The notes beneath the pieces are model-generated. The model worked only from the letters and a program-made list of their open reading frames with translations. It was not told the origin of the DNA and did not search any database. From positions 558,001 to 622,000 of the forward strand of contig NZ_SNXY01000006.1 of the NCBI RefSeq assembly GCF_004362745.1: 64,000 nt of DNA, in the 5' to 3' direction. A program made the position numbers and the translations under genes. Shown in pieces: positions 56,768 to 64,000 of the stretch. Within the stretch, counting starts at the first letter, position 1, and every line of letters starts with the position of its first letter. The stretch comes from Oharaeibacter diazotrophicus (GTDB lineage Bacteria; Pseudomonadota; Alphaproteobacteria; Rhizobiales; Pleomorphomonadaceae).

Positions 56768-59242
56768 ATGCGGGAACGGGCGCGCATCGTCATCATCGGG
56801 GCCGGCATCGCCGGCACGGCCACCGCCTATCACCTCGCCGAACTCGGCGTGACCGACGTGGTGGTGATCGACCAGGGTCCGCTCTACCGCACCGGCGGCT
56901 CGACCAGCCACGCCCCCGGCGGCATGTTCCAGACCAACTCGTCGCGGGTGATGTCGGCCTGGGCGCGCTACACCATCGGCCTTTTCGCCAGCCTCGAGGT
57001 GGACGGCGTCAGCGGCGCGGCCTTCCTCGGCGGCATCGAACTCGCCGAGACGCCGGAGCGCTTGCAGGAGGCCAAGCGCCGGCGCGGGCTGCAGCAGAGC
57101 TGGGGTATCCCGGGCGAGATCCTGTCGCCGTCCGAGGTGCAGAAGTTCATCCCGATCGTCGACCCGAAGAAGATCCTCGGCGGTCTCTACGTGCCCGACG
57201 ACTGCATCGGCCGACCGGCGCTCGCCGCCGAGGCGATGGGCCGGGCGGCGGAAGCCGCCGGCATCGAGTTCCACGGCCGCGTCACCGTCACCGGCTTCGA
57301 GCGCGCCAACGGCCGGGTTTCGGCGGTGGTGACCGACCACGGCCGCATCGAGGCCGAGATGGTGCTGTGCTGCGCCGGCATCTGGGGTCCGAAGATCGGC
57401 CGCCTCGCCGGCGTGCCGATCGCGCTGCAGCCGATGGCGCACCAGTACGTCAAGACCGCGCCGTTGCCGATCCTCGAGGAGCTGTCGCAGGGCGGCACGA
57501 TCGAGAGCGCGATGCCGCTGATCCGTGCCCAGGACCATTCGCTCTACTTCCGCCAGCACTTCGGCCAGTTCGGTATCGGCAACTACCGCCACGTGCCGCT
57601 GCCGGTGAACGCGGAGGACCTGCTGCCGTTCGACAAGGCGCCGCGGATGCCGTCGTGCCTCGAGTTCACGCCGGAGCACTTCGTCGAGTGCCACGAGGCC
57701 TCGCTGAACCTGTTCCCGATCCTCGCCAACGTGCCGCAGGCCGACGCCTTCAACGGCATCTTCTCCTTCCCGCCTGACGGCATGCCGCTGATGGGCGAGC
57801 ACGCCGACCTGCCCGGCTTCTGGGTCTGCGAGGGTGTCTGGATCACCCACTCGGCCGGCATCGGCCGTTCGATGGCGCACTGGATGGTCGAGGGCGACCC
57901 CGGCATCGACATCCGCGAGGCCGACGTCAACCGCTTCGCCAAGTTCCAGACCACGCCGAAATACGTGCTGGAGCGCGGCTCCCAGCAGTATCGCGAGGTC
58001 TACGACGTCATCCATCCGCTGGCGCAGCCGACCGCGGTGCGCGGCCTGCGCACAACGCCGATGCACGACCGCCACGTCGCGAACGGCGCCCACTTCTGGG
58101 AGGTCGCCGGCTGGGAGCGCCCGGCCTGGTTCGAGGCGAACGCCGGACTTGCCAAGTCGCTCGAACTTCCCTCGCGAACCGGTTGGGCTGCCTACGAATG
58201 GTCGCCGATCCAGGGCGCCGAGGCGATCGCCACCCGCAAGGCCGCCGGCCTCTACGACGTCTCGACCTTCACCAAGCTCGAGGTCTCCGGCGCCGACGCG
58301 GCGCGCCTGCTCAACCACGTGCTCGCCAACGACGTCGACAAGCCGGTCGGCCAAGTGGTCTACACCTGCATGCTCAACACCCGCGGCGGCGTGATCTCGG
58401 ACATGGTGGTGACCCGCACCGCCGATGACGCCTTCCTGATCCTGACCGGCACCGGCTCCGGCCCCAGCGACATCGCCCACATCGAGCGCGTCGCCGCCGG
58501 CCCGGCCTTCGCCGGGGCGGACGTCTCGATCCGGAACCTCACCCACGAGCTCTGCGGCATCGGCCTGTGGGGCCCGAAGGTGCGCGACATCCTCGCCGGC
58601 CTCACCGACGACGACATCTCCGACGCCGGCTTCCCCTACTACCGCTCCCGCGAGATCGACTTCGGGCCGATCCGCGCCCGGGCGCTCCGGATCTCCTACG
58701 CTGGCGAATACGGTTTCGAATTCTACGTCGCCGCCCCGCAGGGCCGGGCGCTGTGGGACGCGCTGGTCGCCGCCGGCGAGGGCCACGACCTCGTCGTCTG
58801 CGGTATCGGCGCCCTCGACAGCCTGCGCATCGAGAAGGGCTACCGCCTCGCCGGCGCCGACCTCCACGGCGACCGCACGCCGCTCGAGGCCGGTCTCGGC
58901 TGGTCGGTGTCGTTCAAGAAGGGCGATTTCGTGGGCCGGGCCGCTCTCGCCGCCCAGAAGGCGGCCGGCGTGCCGACGCGGCTTTCCTGCCTCACCCTCG
59001 ACGATCCGGACGTGGTCGTGCTCGGCAAGGAGCCGGTCCTGCGCGATGGCAAGGCGGTCGCCTACGTCACGTCGGCCAACACCGGCTACACCGTCGGCAA
59101 GACCATCGCCTACGCCTACCTGCCGGCCGACCTCGCCCGCCCCGGCGAGGCCTTCGAGATCGAGTATCTCGGCACCCGCCACGCCGCGACGGTGGTCGCC
59201 GATCCGCTCTACGACCCGAGCGGCAGCCGCCTGAAGGGGTGA
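56768..59242 (+). CDS. Dimethylglycine/sarcosine dehydrogenase-like FAD oxidoreductase with GcvT domain
   Basis: An 824-residue oxidoreductase of the DMGDH/sarcosine dehydrogenase family. The N-terminal DAO-type FAD domain has VIIGAGIAGTATAYHLAELGVTDVVVIDQG, with GGSTSHAPGG around the expected flavin-linked histidine near residue 45. The C-terminal GcvT-like folate domain begins near residue 455 (AIATRKAAGLYDVSTFTKLEVSG, GEYGFEFYVAAPQGRALWDAL). It would oxidise an N-methylated glycine or related amine and pass the methyl as a one-carbon unit to tetrahydrofolate. ATG at 56768 follows TTTGGAGG. Confidence 0.9.
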   Translation: MRERARIVIIGAGIAGTATAYHLAELGVTDVVVIDQGPLYRTGGSTSHAPGGMFQTNSSRVMSAWARYTIGLFASLEVDGVSGAAFLGGIELAETPERLQEAKRRRGLQQSWGIPGEILSPSEVQKFIPIVDPKKILGGLYVPDDCIGRPALAAEAMGRAAEAAGIEFHGRVTVTGFERANGRVSAVVTDHGRIEAEMVLCCAGIWGPKIGRLAGVPIALQPMAHQYVKTAPLPILEELSQGGTIESAMPLIRAQDHSLYFRQHFGQFGIGNYRHVPLPVNAEDLLPFDKAPRMPSCLEFTPEHFVECHEASLNLFPILANVPQADAFNGIFSFPPDGMPLMGEHADLPGFWVCEGVWITHSAGIGRSMAHWMVEGDPGIDIREADVNRFAKFQTTPKYVLERGSQQYREVYDVIHPLAQPTAVRGLRTTPMHDRHVANGAHFWEVAGWERPAWFEANAGLAKSLELPSRTGWAAYEWSPIQGAEAIATRKAAGLYDVSTFTKLEVSGADAARLLNHVLANDVDKPVGQVVYTCMLNTRGGVISDMVVTRTADDAFLILTGTGSGPSDIAHIERVAAGPAFAGADVSIRNLTHELCGIGLWGPKVRDILAGLTDDDISDAGFPYYRSREIDFGPIRARALRISYAGEYGFEFYVAAPQGRALWDALVAAGEGHDLVVCGIGALDSLRIEKGYRLAGADLHGDRTPLEAGLGWSVSFKKGDFVGRAALAAQKAAGVPTRLSCLTLDDPDVVVLGKEPVLRDGKAVAYVTSANTGYTVGKTIAYAYLPADLARPGEAFEIEYLGTRHAATVVADPLYDPSGSRLKG

Positions 59243-59269
59243 GGTCGGGAGGGGGGGGACTCGGACTTC

Positions 59270-59321
59270 TACCCTCCCCCTTGCGGGGAGGGTCGACGGC
59301 CGAAGGCCGGCGGGGTGGGGT
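59270..59321. repeat. Inverted-repeat family element, copy 1
   Basis: About 52 bases opening TACCCTCCCCCTTGC and closing with a GGCGGGGTGGGG motif. Same sense as copy 3 and opposite sense to copies 2 and 4. Each copy contains short inner hairpins. Confidence 0.7.
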
Positions 59322-59395
59322 CGTCTCCGTCAGTGAGACGGCAAATCTTCGGCGCCTCGCGCGCGGCGCTCGCCGACGTCGAGCCCGTGGAAGCC

Positions 59396-59446
59396 AACCC
59401 CACCCCGGCGCTTCGCGCCGACCATCCCCGCAAGGGGGAGGGTAGA
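59396..59446. repeat. Inverted-repeat family element, copy 2 (opposite sense to copy 1)
   Basis: Starts AACCCCACCCCGGCGCTTCG and ends GGGGGAGGGTAGA, the reverse complement of copy 1 apart from a few substitutions. With copy 1 it would form a long stem around a 75-base centre. Confidence 0.7.
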
Positions 59447-59470
59447 GAACGACTCGCGACGGTGCAGCGC

Positions 59471-59525
59471 CTACCCTCCCCCTCGTGGGGAGGGTCGACG
59501 GCCGCAAGGCCGGCGGGGTGGGGTA
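59471..59525. repeat. Inverted-repeat family element, copy 3
   Basis: Same sense as copy 1 and nearly identical, starting CTACCCTCCCCCTCGTGGGG and closing with GGCGGGGTGGGGTAG. The inner segment reads GGTCGACGGCCGCAAGGCC, with the GGCCGCAAGGCC hairpin. Confidence 0.7.
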
Positions 59526-59603
59526 GCGTAGAGGCTCGGCCTCGAGCCTCCCTGCGAAGAACCCGCCCCCGCCCCCGGCAGCATTCTCCCGCCAGCGTCG
59601 CGC

Positions 59604-59653
59604 CACCCCACCCCGGCGCTTCGCGCCGACCCTCCCCACGAGGGGGAGGGTAG
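59604..59653. repeat. Inverted-repeat family element, copy 4 (opposite sense)
   Basis: CCACCCCACCCCGGCGCTTC followed by GCGCCGACCCTCCCCACGAG and GGGGGAGGGTAG, the reverse complement of copy 3. It ends 15 bases from the hflX stop codon, so it may act as its terminator stem. Confidence 0.7.
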
Positions 59654-59667
59654 AACGGCGCCTCGCC

Positions 59668-61065
59668 CTACCCCGCCACCTTGTAGCGCGCGCGCATGGC
59701 GTCGACGAACTTGTCGGGCATGCGGACGGCAAGGTGGAGGCCGTCGGCGGGGGTGTCGTCGCGGTCGAGGACCTCGCCGTGCTCGTAGAGCCAGGCCAAA
59801 CCCGCGCCGTCGGAGGGATCGACGACCAGCGCGTAGGTCGGACGGTCGCCGACGAGGCGGCGTTCGACCTCTGCGACGAGGGCGTCGAGGCCCTCCCCGG
59901 TCACGGCCGAGATGGCGAAGCGCAACTGGCCGGTGGCCGCCGGCGACGCCGCCTGCTCGAGGAGCTGGTCGCGGCGCACCTCGTCGACCTTGTCGAGCTT
60001 GTTCCAGACCTCGATCACCCGGGCCGGATCGGCCGGGTCGACCTCGAGCTGGCGCAGCACCGAGGCGACGTCCTCGGCCTGGGCCTCGGTGTCCGGGTGC
60101 GAGACGTCGCGGACGTGGAGGATGATCGTCGCCTCGATCACTTCCTCGAGCGTCGCCCGGAAGGCGGCGACGAGATGGGTCGGCAGGTTCGAGATGAAGC
60201 CGACGGTGTCGGACAGGATCGCGTCGGTGCCGTGCGGCAGCCGGATCTTGCGGAGCGTGGGATCGAGGGTGGCGAACAGCAGATCCTTGGCGAAGACGTC
60301 CGACGACGTCAGCCGATTGAACAGCGTCGACTTGCCGGCGTTGGTGTAGCCGACGAGCGCCACGACCGGATGCGGCGTCTTCTGGCGCTGCCGGCGGTGC
60401 AGGTCGCGGGTGCGGCGCACCTGCTCGAGTTCCTCCTCGAGCCGCGCGATCTTTTCCTGCAGCTGCCGGCGATCGGCCTCGATCTGGGTCTCGCCCGGGC
60501 CGCCGAGGAAGCCGAAGCCGCCGCGCTGGCGCTCGAGGTGGGTCCACGACCGCACCAGGCGGGACTTCTGGTAGTTGAGGTGGGCGAGGTCGACCTGGAG
60601 ACGACCCTCGCGGGTACGGGCGCGCTCGCCGAAGATCTCGAGGATCAGGCCGGTACGGTCGATCACCTTGGCCGCCCAGGCCTTTTCGAGATTGCGCTGC
60701 TGGATCGGGGTCAGCGCGTGGTCGACCACCACCAGCTCGACCTCCTCGGTGGCGACGGCGAGCTTGATCTCCTCGACCTTGCCGGTGCCCATCAGCGTGG
60801 CCGGGCGCGGGGTGGCGACGCGCATCGCCACGGTGGCGCGCACGTCGAGGTCGATGGCGAGCGCGAGGCCGACCGCCTCCTCGAGGCGGGCGTCGAGGCT
60901 GCGCGACGGCGCCCGCGACTTGTCCTTGTCGGGATCGCGCGGGCCGCGCTCATCCAGCTCCGGCACCACCACCAGCGCGCGGGTTCGGGTCTTCAGGCGT
61001 GAAACGCCGGCCTCCTTCGTCCGCGGCGGCCGGTCGGCGACGTCTTCGGGGTCGCGATGTTCCAA
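59668..61065 (-). CDS. hflX: GTPase HflX
   Basis: Ribosome-associated GTPase of the Obg-HflX group, 465 residues from a TTG start, which splits stalled or stressed ribosomes. The N-terminal HflX domain contains GTGKVEEIKLAVATEEVELVVVDHALTPIQQRNLEK and LERQRGGFGFLGGPGETQIEADRR. The G domain has GYTNAGKSTLFNRL (G1), DTVGFI (G3) and WNKLDKVD (G4). TTG at 61065 has AGGA a few bases upstream; no ATG or GTG gives a conserved start. It follows hfq, the classical hfq-hflX order. Confidence 0.92.
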   Translation of the reverse strand: MEHRDPEDVADRPPRTKEAGVSRLKTRTRALVVVPELDERGPRDPDKDKSRAPSRSLDARLEEAVGLALAIDLDVRATVAMRVATPRPATLMGTGKVEEIKLAVATEEVELVVVDHALTPIQQRNLEKAWAAKVIDRTGLILEIFGERARTREGRLQVDLAHLNYQKSRLVRSWTHLERQRGGFGFLGGPGETQIEADRRQLQEKIARLEEELEQVRRTRDLHRRQRQKTPHPVVALVGYTNAGKSTLFNRLTSSDVFAKDLLFATLDPTLRKIRLPHGTDAILSDTVGFISNLPTHLVAAFRATLEEVIEATIILHVRDVSHPDTEAQAEDVASVLRQLEVDPADPARVIEVWNKLDKVDEVRRDQLLEQAASPAATGQLRFAISAVTGEGLDALVAEVERRLVGDRPTYALVVDPSDGAGLAWLYEHGEVLDRDDTPADGLHLAVRMPDKFVDAMRARYKVAG

Positions 61066-61163
61066 ATGTCGTCCTCTCGTGGGAAGCGCACACCCGCCCC
61101 CGTCATCCAAACGCTCGATCCGGTCGGCCGATCCCGGTTCGCCGACCGAATCACCACGCCGGC

Positions 61164-61406
61164 TCAGCCGGCGTCGTCGCCCTGCTCGAACAACTGGACC
61201 GGCTGCGCCGGCATGATCGTCGAGATCGCGTGCTTGTAGACCAACTGCGAATGTCCGTCACGGCGCAGCAGGACACAGAAATTGTCGAACCACGTCACCA
61301 CACCCTGAAGCTTGACCCCGTTGACCAGGAAGATCGTGAGCGACGTCTTGTTCTTGCGAACGTGATTGAGAAAAGTGTCCTGCAGATTCTGAGCTCGGTC
61401 CGCCAT
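61164..61406 (-). CDS. hfq: RNA chaperone Hfq
   Basis: An 80-residue Sm-like RNA chaperone that pairs small RNAs with mRNAs. Sm1 is [43 protein letters not shown] and Sm2 is [14 protein letters not shown]. The C-terminal tail is short, as in Alphaproteobacteria. ATG at 61406 follows an AAGG-containing leader. It heads the hfq-hflX transcription unit, with the D-amino-acid transaminase gene 178 bases upstream on the same strand. Confidence 0.97.
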   Translation of the reverse strand: MADRAQNLQDTFLNHVRKNKTSLTIFLVNGVKLQGVVTWFDNFCVLLRRDGHSQLVYKHAISTIMPAQPVQLFEQGDDAG

Positions 61407-61584
61407 CTTTGATCGGCCTTTTCGACTTCGTTCTTGGTTTCGAGGCGTTCATCCGAACGGCCGGACAAACCGGCATCCGGGCATTCCACCCCGAAACGGC
61501 GCGGTTGTCACCCCTCCCCGGCGCGGATCGCCGACGAGGAGCGGCGATTTTTCGCCGCGGCCGGGTCCGTTGCCGGCGTCGCGA

Positions 61585-62448
61585 TCAGATCGGGGTCCGC
61601 TCGGCGAATTCATGGAAGCGGGCGCGCAGCAGCGTCGCGACCGAGCCCGGCGCGCCGTTGGCGACGGCCGCGCCGTCGATGCGCACCACCGGCATCACGA
61701 TGGTCGAGGCGGCGGTGACGAAGACCTCGCGCGCGGCCTTCGCCTCCGCCACCGTGAACTTGCGTTCGACCACCTCGACGCCGGCCGCGCGAGCCGTCTC
61801 GATCACCACGGTGCGGGTGATGCCACGGAGGATGCCGTGGTCGGCCGGGCGGGTGACGAGGCGGCCGTCGCGGTCGACGATCCAGGCGTTGGTGGAGGCG
61901 CCCTCGGTGACGTTGCCGTCGGCGTCGACGAACAGCGCCTCGTAGGCGCCGGCCTCGCGGGCGGCCTGCTTGGCGAGCGCGTTCGGCAGGAGGCCGACGG
62001 TCTTGATGTCGACCCGGTCCCAGCGGTTGTCCAGCACGGTGACGACGGCGACGCCGGTCTCGGCGCGGCGCTCGGCGGCGGCGCGGTCCATCGGCTTGCA
62101 GGTCACGACCAGCGCCGGCCGGACCGACGCCGGCGGAAAGGCGTGGTCGCGCGGGGCGACGCCGCGGGTGACCTGGAGGTAGACGATGCCGTCGCGGACG
62201 CGGTTGCGGCGCGCGGTCTCGCGGATCACCGTGACGAGCGCACCGCGCCCCATCGGCGCGGCGATGCGCAGTTCGGCGAGCGAGCGGTCGAGCCGATCGA
62301 GATGGCGCCGCAGGTCGACGATGGCGCCGGCGCGGATCTCGCAGGCCTCGTAGACGCCGTCGGCGAACTGGTAGCCGCGGTCCTCCACGTGCACCGCGGC
62401 GTCGCGGTGCGGCACGTAGCGACCGTTGACATAGGCAATGCGGGACAT
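61585..62448 (-). CDS. dat: D-amino-acid transaminase, PLP fold type IV
   Basis: A 287-residue class IV transaminase. VEDRGYQFADGVYEACEIRAG near the N-terminus, the PLP lysine in RVDIKTVGLLPNALAKQAARE near residue 145 and EGASTNAWIVD match the D-amino-acid transaminase group; the second lysine there is not the PLP site. It would make D-glutamate or D-alanine for peptidoglycan from keto acids. ATG at 62448 begins MSRIAYVNGRYVPHRDAAVH, the conserved start. The same fold as pabC, but the N-terminal signature and context differ. Confidence 0.85.
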   Translation of the reverse strand: MSRIAYVNGRYVPHRDAAVHVEDRGYQFADGVYEACEIRAGAIVDLRRHLDRLDRSLAELRIAAPMGRGALVTVIRETARRNRVRDGIVYLQVTRGVAPRDHAFPPASVRPALVVTCKPMDRAAAERRAETGVAVVTVLDNRWDRVDIKTVGLLPNALAKQAAREAGAYEALFVDADGNVTEGASTNAWIVDRDGRLVTRPADHGILRGITRTVVIETARAAGVEVVERKFTVAEAKAAREVFVTAASTIVMPVVRIDGAAVANGAPGSVATLLRARFHEFAERTPI

Positions 62449-62596
62449 CTCACCACCCTCTTCCGCCGGTCGGGTCCGGCCGCGTCGTCGTCGACGCATC
62501 TCTAGCACGGCCGGGGCGCCGCGGACGACGCGTCCACCCTCGACATTGGCGACGGCTTCGTGACGTCCCGGACGTCCGATTTGCCAGCTTTCGCAT

Positions 62597-62612
62597 GTTT
62601 ACCGATCGGTTA
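62597..62612 (+). promoter_or_regulatory. Near-CtrA box or palindrome upstream of a secreted protein gene
   Basis: The segment TTACCGATCGGTTAA lies at roughly 62597-62612, about 55 bases before the ATG. It reads TTAC-N7-TTAA, one base from the CtrA consensus TTAA-N7-TTAA, and contains the palindrome ACCGATCGGT. The binding protein is unknown. Confidence 0.3.
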
Positions 62613-62665
62613 ATTTGTTTCCCGGGGCGCACGGTCGGAGGCGCTCCCAAACGGGGAGAAGAGAC

Positions 62666-63019
62666 ATGTCGAAGATCCTCACCGCCGCCGTCCTGCTCGC
62701 GTCGCTCGCCGCCGCCGGTTCGGCCGAGGCCGCCTGCAACACCGCCGCCCTCGCCGGCAAGTGGTCGATCGCCGCCGCCAGCGGCACGCTCTGCACCATC
62801 ACCGTCACCACCGCCGGCGTCACCAGCGGCACCTGCAGCGGCTTCTCGGCCGCCGGCAAGCTGGCGCTGTCGTCGGCCTGCAAGCTCTCGGGCACCGTGC
62901 TCGGCGGCTCGATCACCGGCCGCACCGAGGTGATCGCCACGACGTCGCCGCTGAAGCCCAACCTGATGCTCGGCCTCGGCGGCGGCATCATCGGGCCCTT
63001 CGCCGCCTACCGCCAGTAA
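62666..63019 (+). CDS. Small secreted cysteine-containing protein, function unknown
   Basis: A 117-residue exported protein. The signal peptide (MSKILTAAVLLASLAAAGSA, cleavage near AEA) is followed by ACNTAALAGKWSIAAASGTLCTITVTTAGVTSGTCSGFSAAGKL, with four cysteines likely to form disulfides. The glycine-rich C-terminus (MLGLGGGIIGPFAAYRQ) is hydrophobic. The strand-rich pattern suggests a small beta barrel. No family is recognised. ATG at 62666 has GGAGAAGAG upstream. Confidence 0.68.
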   Translation: MSKILTAAVLLASLAAAGSAEAACNTAALAGKWSIAAASGTLCTITVTTAGVTSGTCSGFSAAGKLALSSACKLSGTVLGGSITGRTEVIATTSPLKPNLMLGLGGGIIGPFAAYRQ

Positions 63020-63070
63020 GCGCGGGCGGTCGCACCGGCCGCGACGCCGAGGGCGCCGCGGCCTTCTCTC

Positions 63071-63778
63071 TCATTCCAACTCGACGATCCGCCCCTCTTC
63101 CAGCGTGATGCGCCGGTCCATGCGGGCGGCGAGTTCGTGGTTGTGGGTGGCGATGACGGCCGAGAGGCCGGTGGCGCGCACCAGGGCCTGCAGCGCGTCG
63201 AAGACGTAGTGCGAGGTCTTGGGGTCGAGGTTGCCGGTGGGTTCGTCGGCGAACAGCACCCGCGGTGCGTTGGCGACCGAGCGGGCGATGGCGACGCGCT
63301 GGCGCTCGCCGCCGGAGAGTTCGGCCGGCAGGTGCGAGGCGCGCTGCTCGAGCTTCATGTAGGACAGGAGTTCCATGCCGCGCCGGGTCGCCTCCTTGCG
63401 GTCGAGCCCGGCGATCATCTGCGGCACCACGACGTTCTCGATCGCGGTGAACTCCGGCAACAGGTGGTGGAACTGGTAGACGAAGCCGACCTCGGTGCGG
63501 CGGATCGCCGTGCGGGCGCCGTCGTCGAGGCTGCCGCAAGAACGCCCGCCGATGATCACCTCGCCGGTGTCGGGGCGCTCGAGCAGGCCGGCGATGTGCA
63601 GCAGCGTCGACTTGCCGGCGCCGGACGGCGCCACCAGCCCGCAGACCTCGCCGGGGAACAGCGAGAAGTCGGCCTGCCGCAGGATCGGCAGCACGCCGTC
63701 GCCCTCGCGATAGGACTTCTCGATCCCGACCAGCTTGAGGACCGGTTCCTCGACGCCCGTGATGATGCCGGCGGTCAT
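63071..63778 (-). CDS. lolD: Lipoprotein-releasing ABC transporter ATP-binding protein LolD
   Basis: ATPase of the LolCDE complex, which extracts outer-membrane-directed lipoproteins from the inner membrane. 235 residues, with Walker [13 protein letters not shown] signature [14 protein letters not shown], Walker [14 protein letters not shown] and the H-loop ATHNHELA. The MacB/LolD-type [11 protein letters not shown] region is also present. It begins 1 base after the stop of the upstream permease gene, so the two are co-translated. Confidence 0.92.
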   Translation of the reverse strand: MTAGIITGVEEPVLKLVGIEKSYREGDGVLPILRQADFSLFPGEVCGLVAPSGAGKSTLLHIAGLLERPDTGEVIIGGRSCGSLDDGARTAIRRTEVGFVYQFHHLLPEFTAIENVVVPQMIAGLDRKEATRRGMELLSYMKLEQRASHLPAELSGGERQRVAIARSVANAPRVLFADEPTGNLDPKTSHYVFDALQALVRATGLSAVIATHNHELAARMDRRITLEEGRIVELE

Positions 63779-63779
63779 C

Positions 63780-64000
63780 TCACTCGTACCTCAGTGCGTC
63801 CACGGGATCGAGACGGGCCGCCCGCCAGGCGGGATAGACCGTGGCGAGGAAGGACAACGCCAGCGCCATCACCAGCACGGTGATCGTCTCGCCGGCCTCG
63901 ATGTCGGCGGGCAGGCGGGAGAGATAGTAGAGCTCCGGCGAAAACAGCTCGGTAGTGGTGAGCCACGACACGAAGCGCCTGATTTCCTCGACGTTGAGGC
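63780..64000 (-). CDS. Lipoprotein-releasing ABC transporter permease (LolC/LolE), 5' end off window
   Basis: C-terminal about 73 residues of a LolC/E-type permease. The part seen reads [21 protein letters not shown], then [51 protein letters not shown]. The last transmembrane helix and the PxxxAxxxxPxxALRYE end are typical of MacB/LolC-type permeases. It partners with the lolD product 1 base downstream. Whether it is LolC, LolE or a fused form cannot be told from the fragment. Confidence 0.88.
   Translation of the reverse strand, partial: LNVEEIRRFVSWLTTTELFSPELYYLSRLPADIEAGETITVLVMALALSFLATVYPAWRAARLDPVDALRYE

Noticed and set aside
59270-59653. CRISPR array
   Set aside because: The four repeats alternate in orientation, have irregular spacing (about 20 to 80 bases) and inner hairpins, and there are no cas genes.
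61585-62448. A second pabC or a branched-chain aminotransferase
   Set aside because: The N-terminal and central motifs fit D-amino-acid transaminases better, and the hfq-side context is typical for that gene; confidence stays below certainty.

Overview
The window is high-GC chromosomal DNA from an alphaproteobacterium, most likely of the order Hyphomicrobiales (Rhizobiales). The pointers are the gene families (DUF3563, DUF1194, hflX-hfq next to a D-amino-acid transaminase, a glg cluster with its own pgm, ETF-ubiquinone oxidoreductase), a GTTC-N7-GTTC sequence of the alphaproteobacterial LexA type, and strong G/C third-position bias. No phage, insertion sequence, integrase or CRISPR array is visible. 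It looks like ordinary core chromosome with several accessory cassettes. The species cannot be named from the sequence alone.

Layout, left to right. 0-7.2 kb: 3'-truncated rimO, divergent from a tightly overlapping pabB-pabA-pabC operon for 4-aminobenzoate (folate) synthesis, then ccdA, a secreted protein, tRNA-Cys and a DUF2177 membrane protein. 7.3-16.9 kb: a small conserved protein, a PA0069-type radical SAM protein behind a LexA-like box, a family-2 glycosyltransferase, maeB, a second secreted protein related to the first, a pectate-lyase-like protein and an unusual family-4-like uracil-DNA glycosylase. 17-27 kb: ETF-QO with a palindromic operator, a LuxR-type response regulator, a DUF1194 protein, dnaB, a LysR/epimerase divergent pair, a TatD and metallo-beta-lactamase pair, a two-gene small-protein operon and cspA. 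27.6-31.1 kb: a large RTX protein with a Sec-type signal peptide, a 51-residue DUF3563 protein, a hairpin-rich intergenic region and a secreted protein.

31.2-39.5 kb is the most interesting part: a divergent catabolic cluster around an IclR regulator. One arm has RidA, a CaiB-type CoA-transferase and a COG3618 lactonase. The other has an L-fucose/L-rhamnose mutarotase-like protein, a Gfo/Idh/MocA dehydrogenase, a MaoC-type dehydratase, a solute-binding-fold protein without signal peptide, an SDR and a fumarylacetoacetate-hydrolase-family enzyme. Most steps of the non-phosphorylating L-fucose-type pathway have a candidate. The enolase-superfamily sugar-acid dehydratase is absent, while a CoA-transferase and a MaoC hydratase are present. 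I propose, as inference only, a CoA-thioester route replacing the usual dehydratase.

39.5-46.6 kb: a TadG-like protein, a TetR regulator, gene-poor stretches, a GFA-family protein, recX, mazG and an N-terminally truncated DUF2207-type membrane protein with a low-GC core. 46.7-54.4 kb: glycogen metabolism (pgm, glgX, glgA, glgC), interrupted by an oppositely oriented marR-DUF1398 pair with a perfect 13-bp inverted-repeat operator. 54.6-64 kb: a lipoprotein L,D-transpeptidase, a LysE exporter, a SnoaL-like protein, a DMGDH-type FAD/GcvT oxidoreductase, four related inverted-repeat elements, hflX, hfq, a D-amino-acid transaminase, a small secreted protein, lolD and the 3' end of lolC/E.
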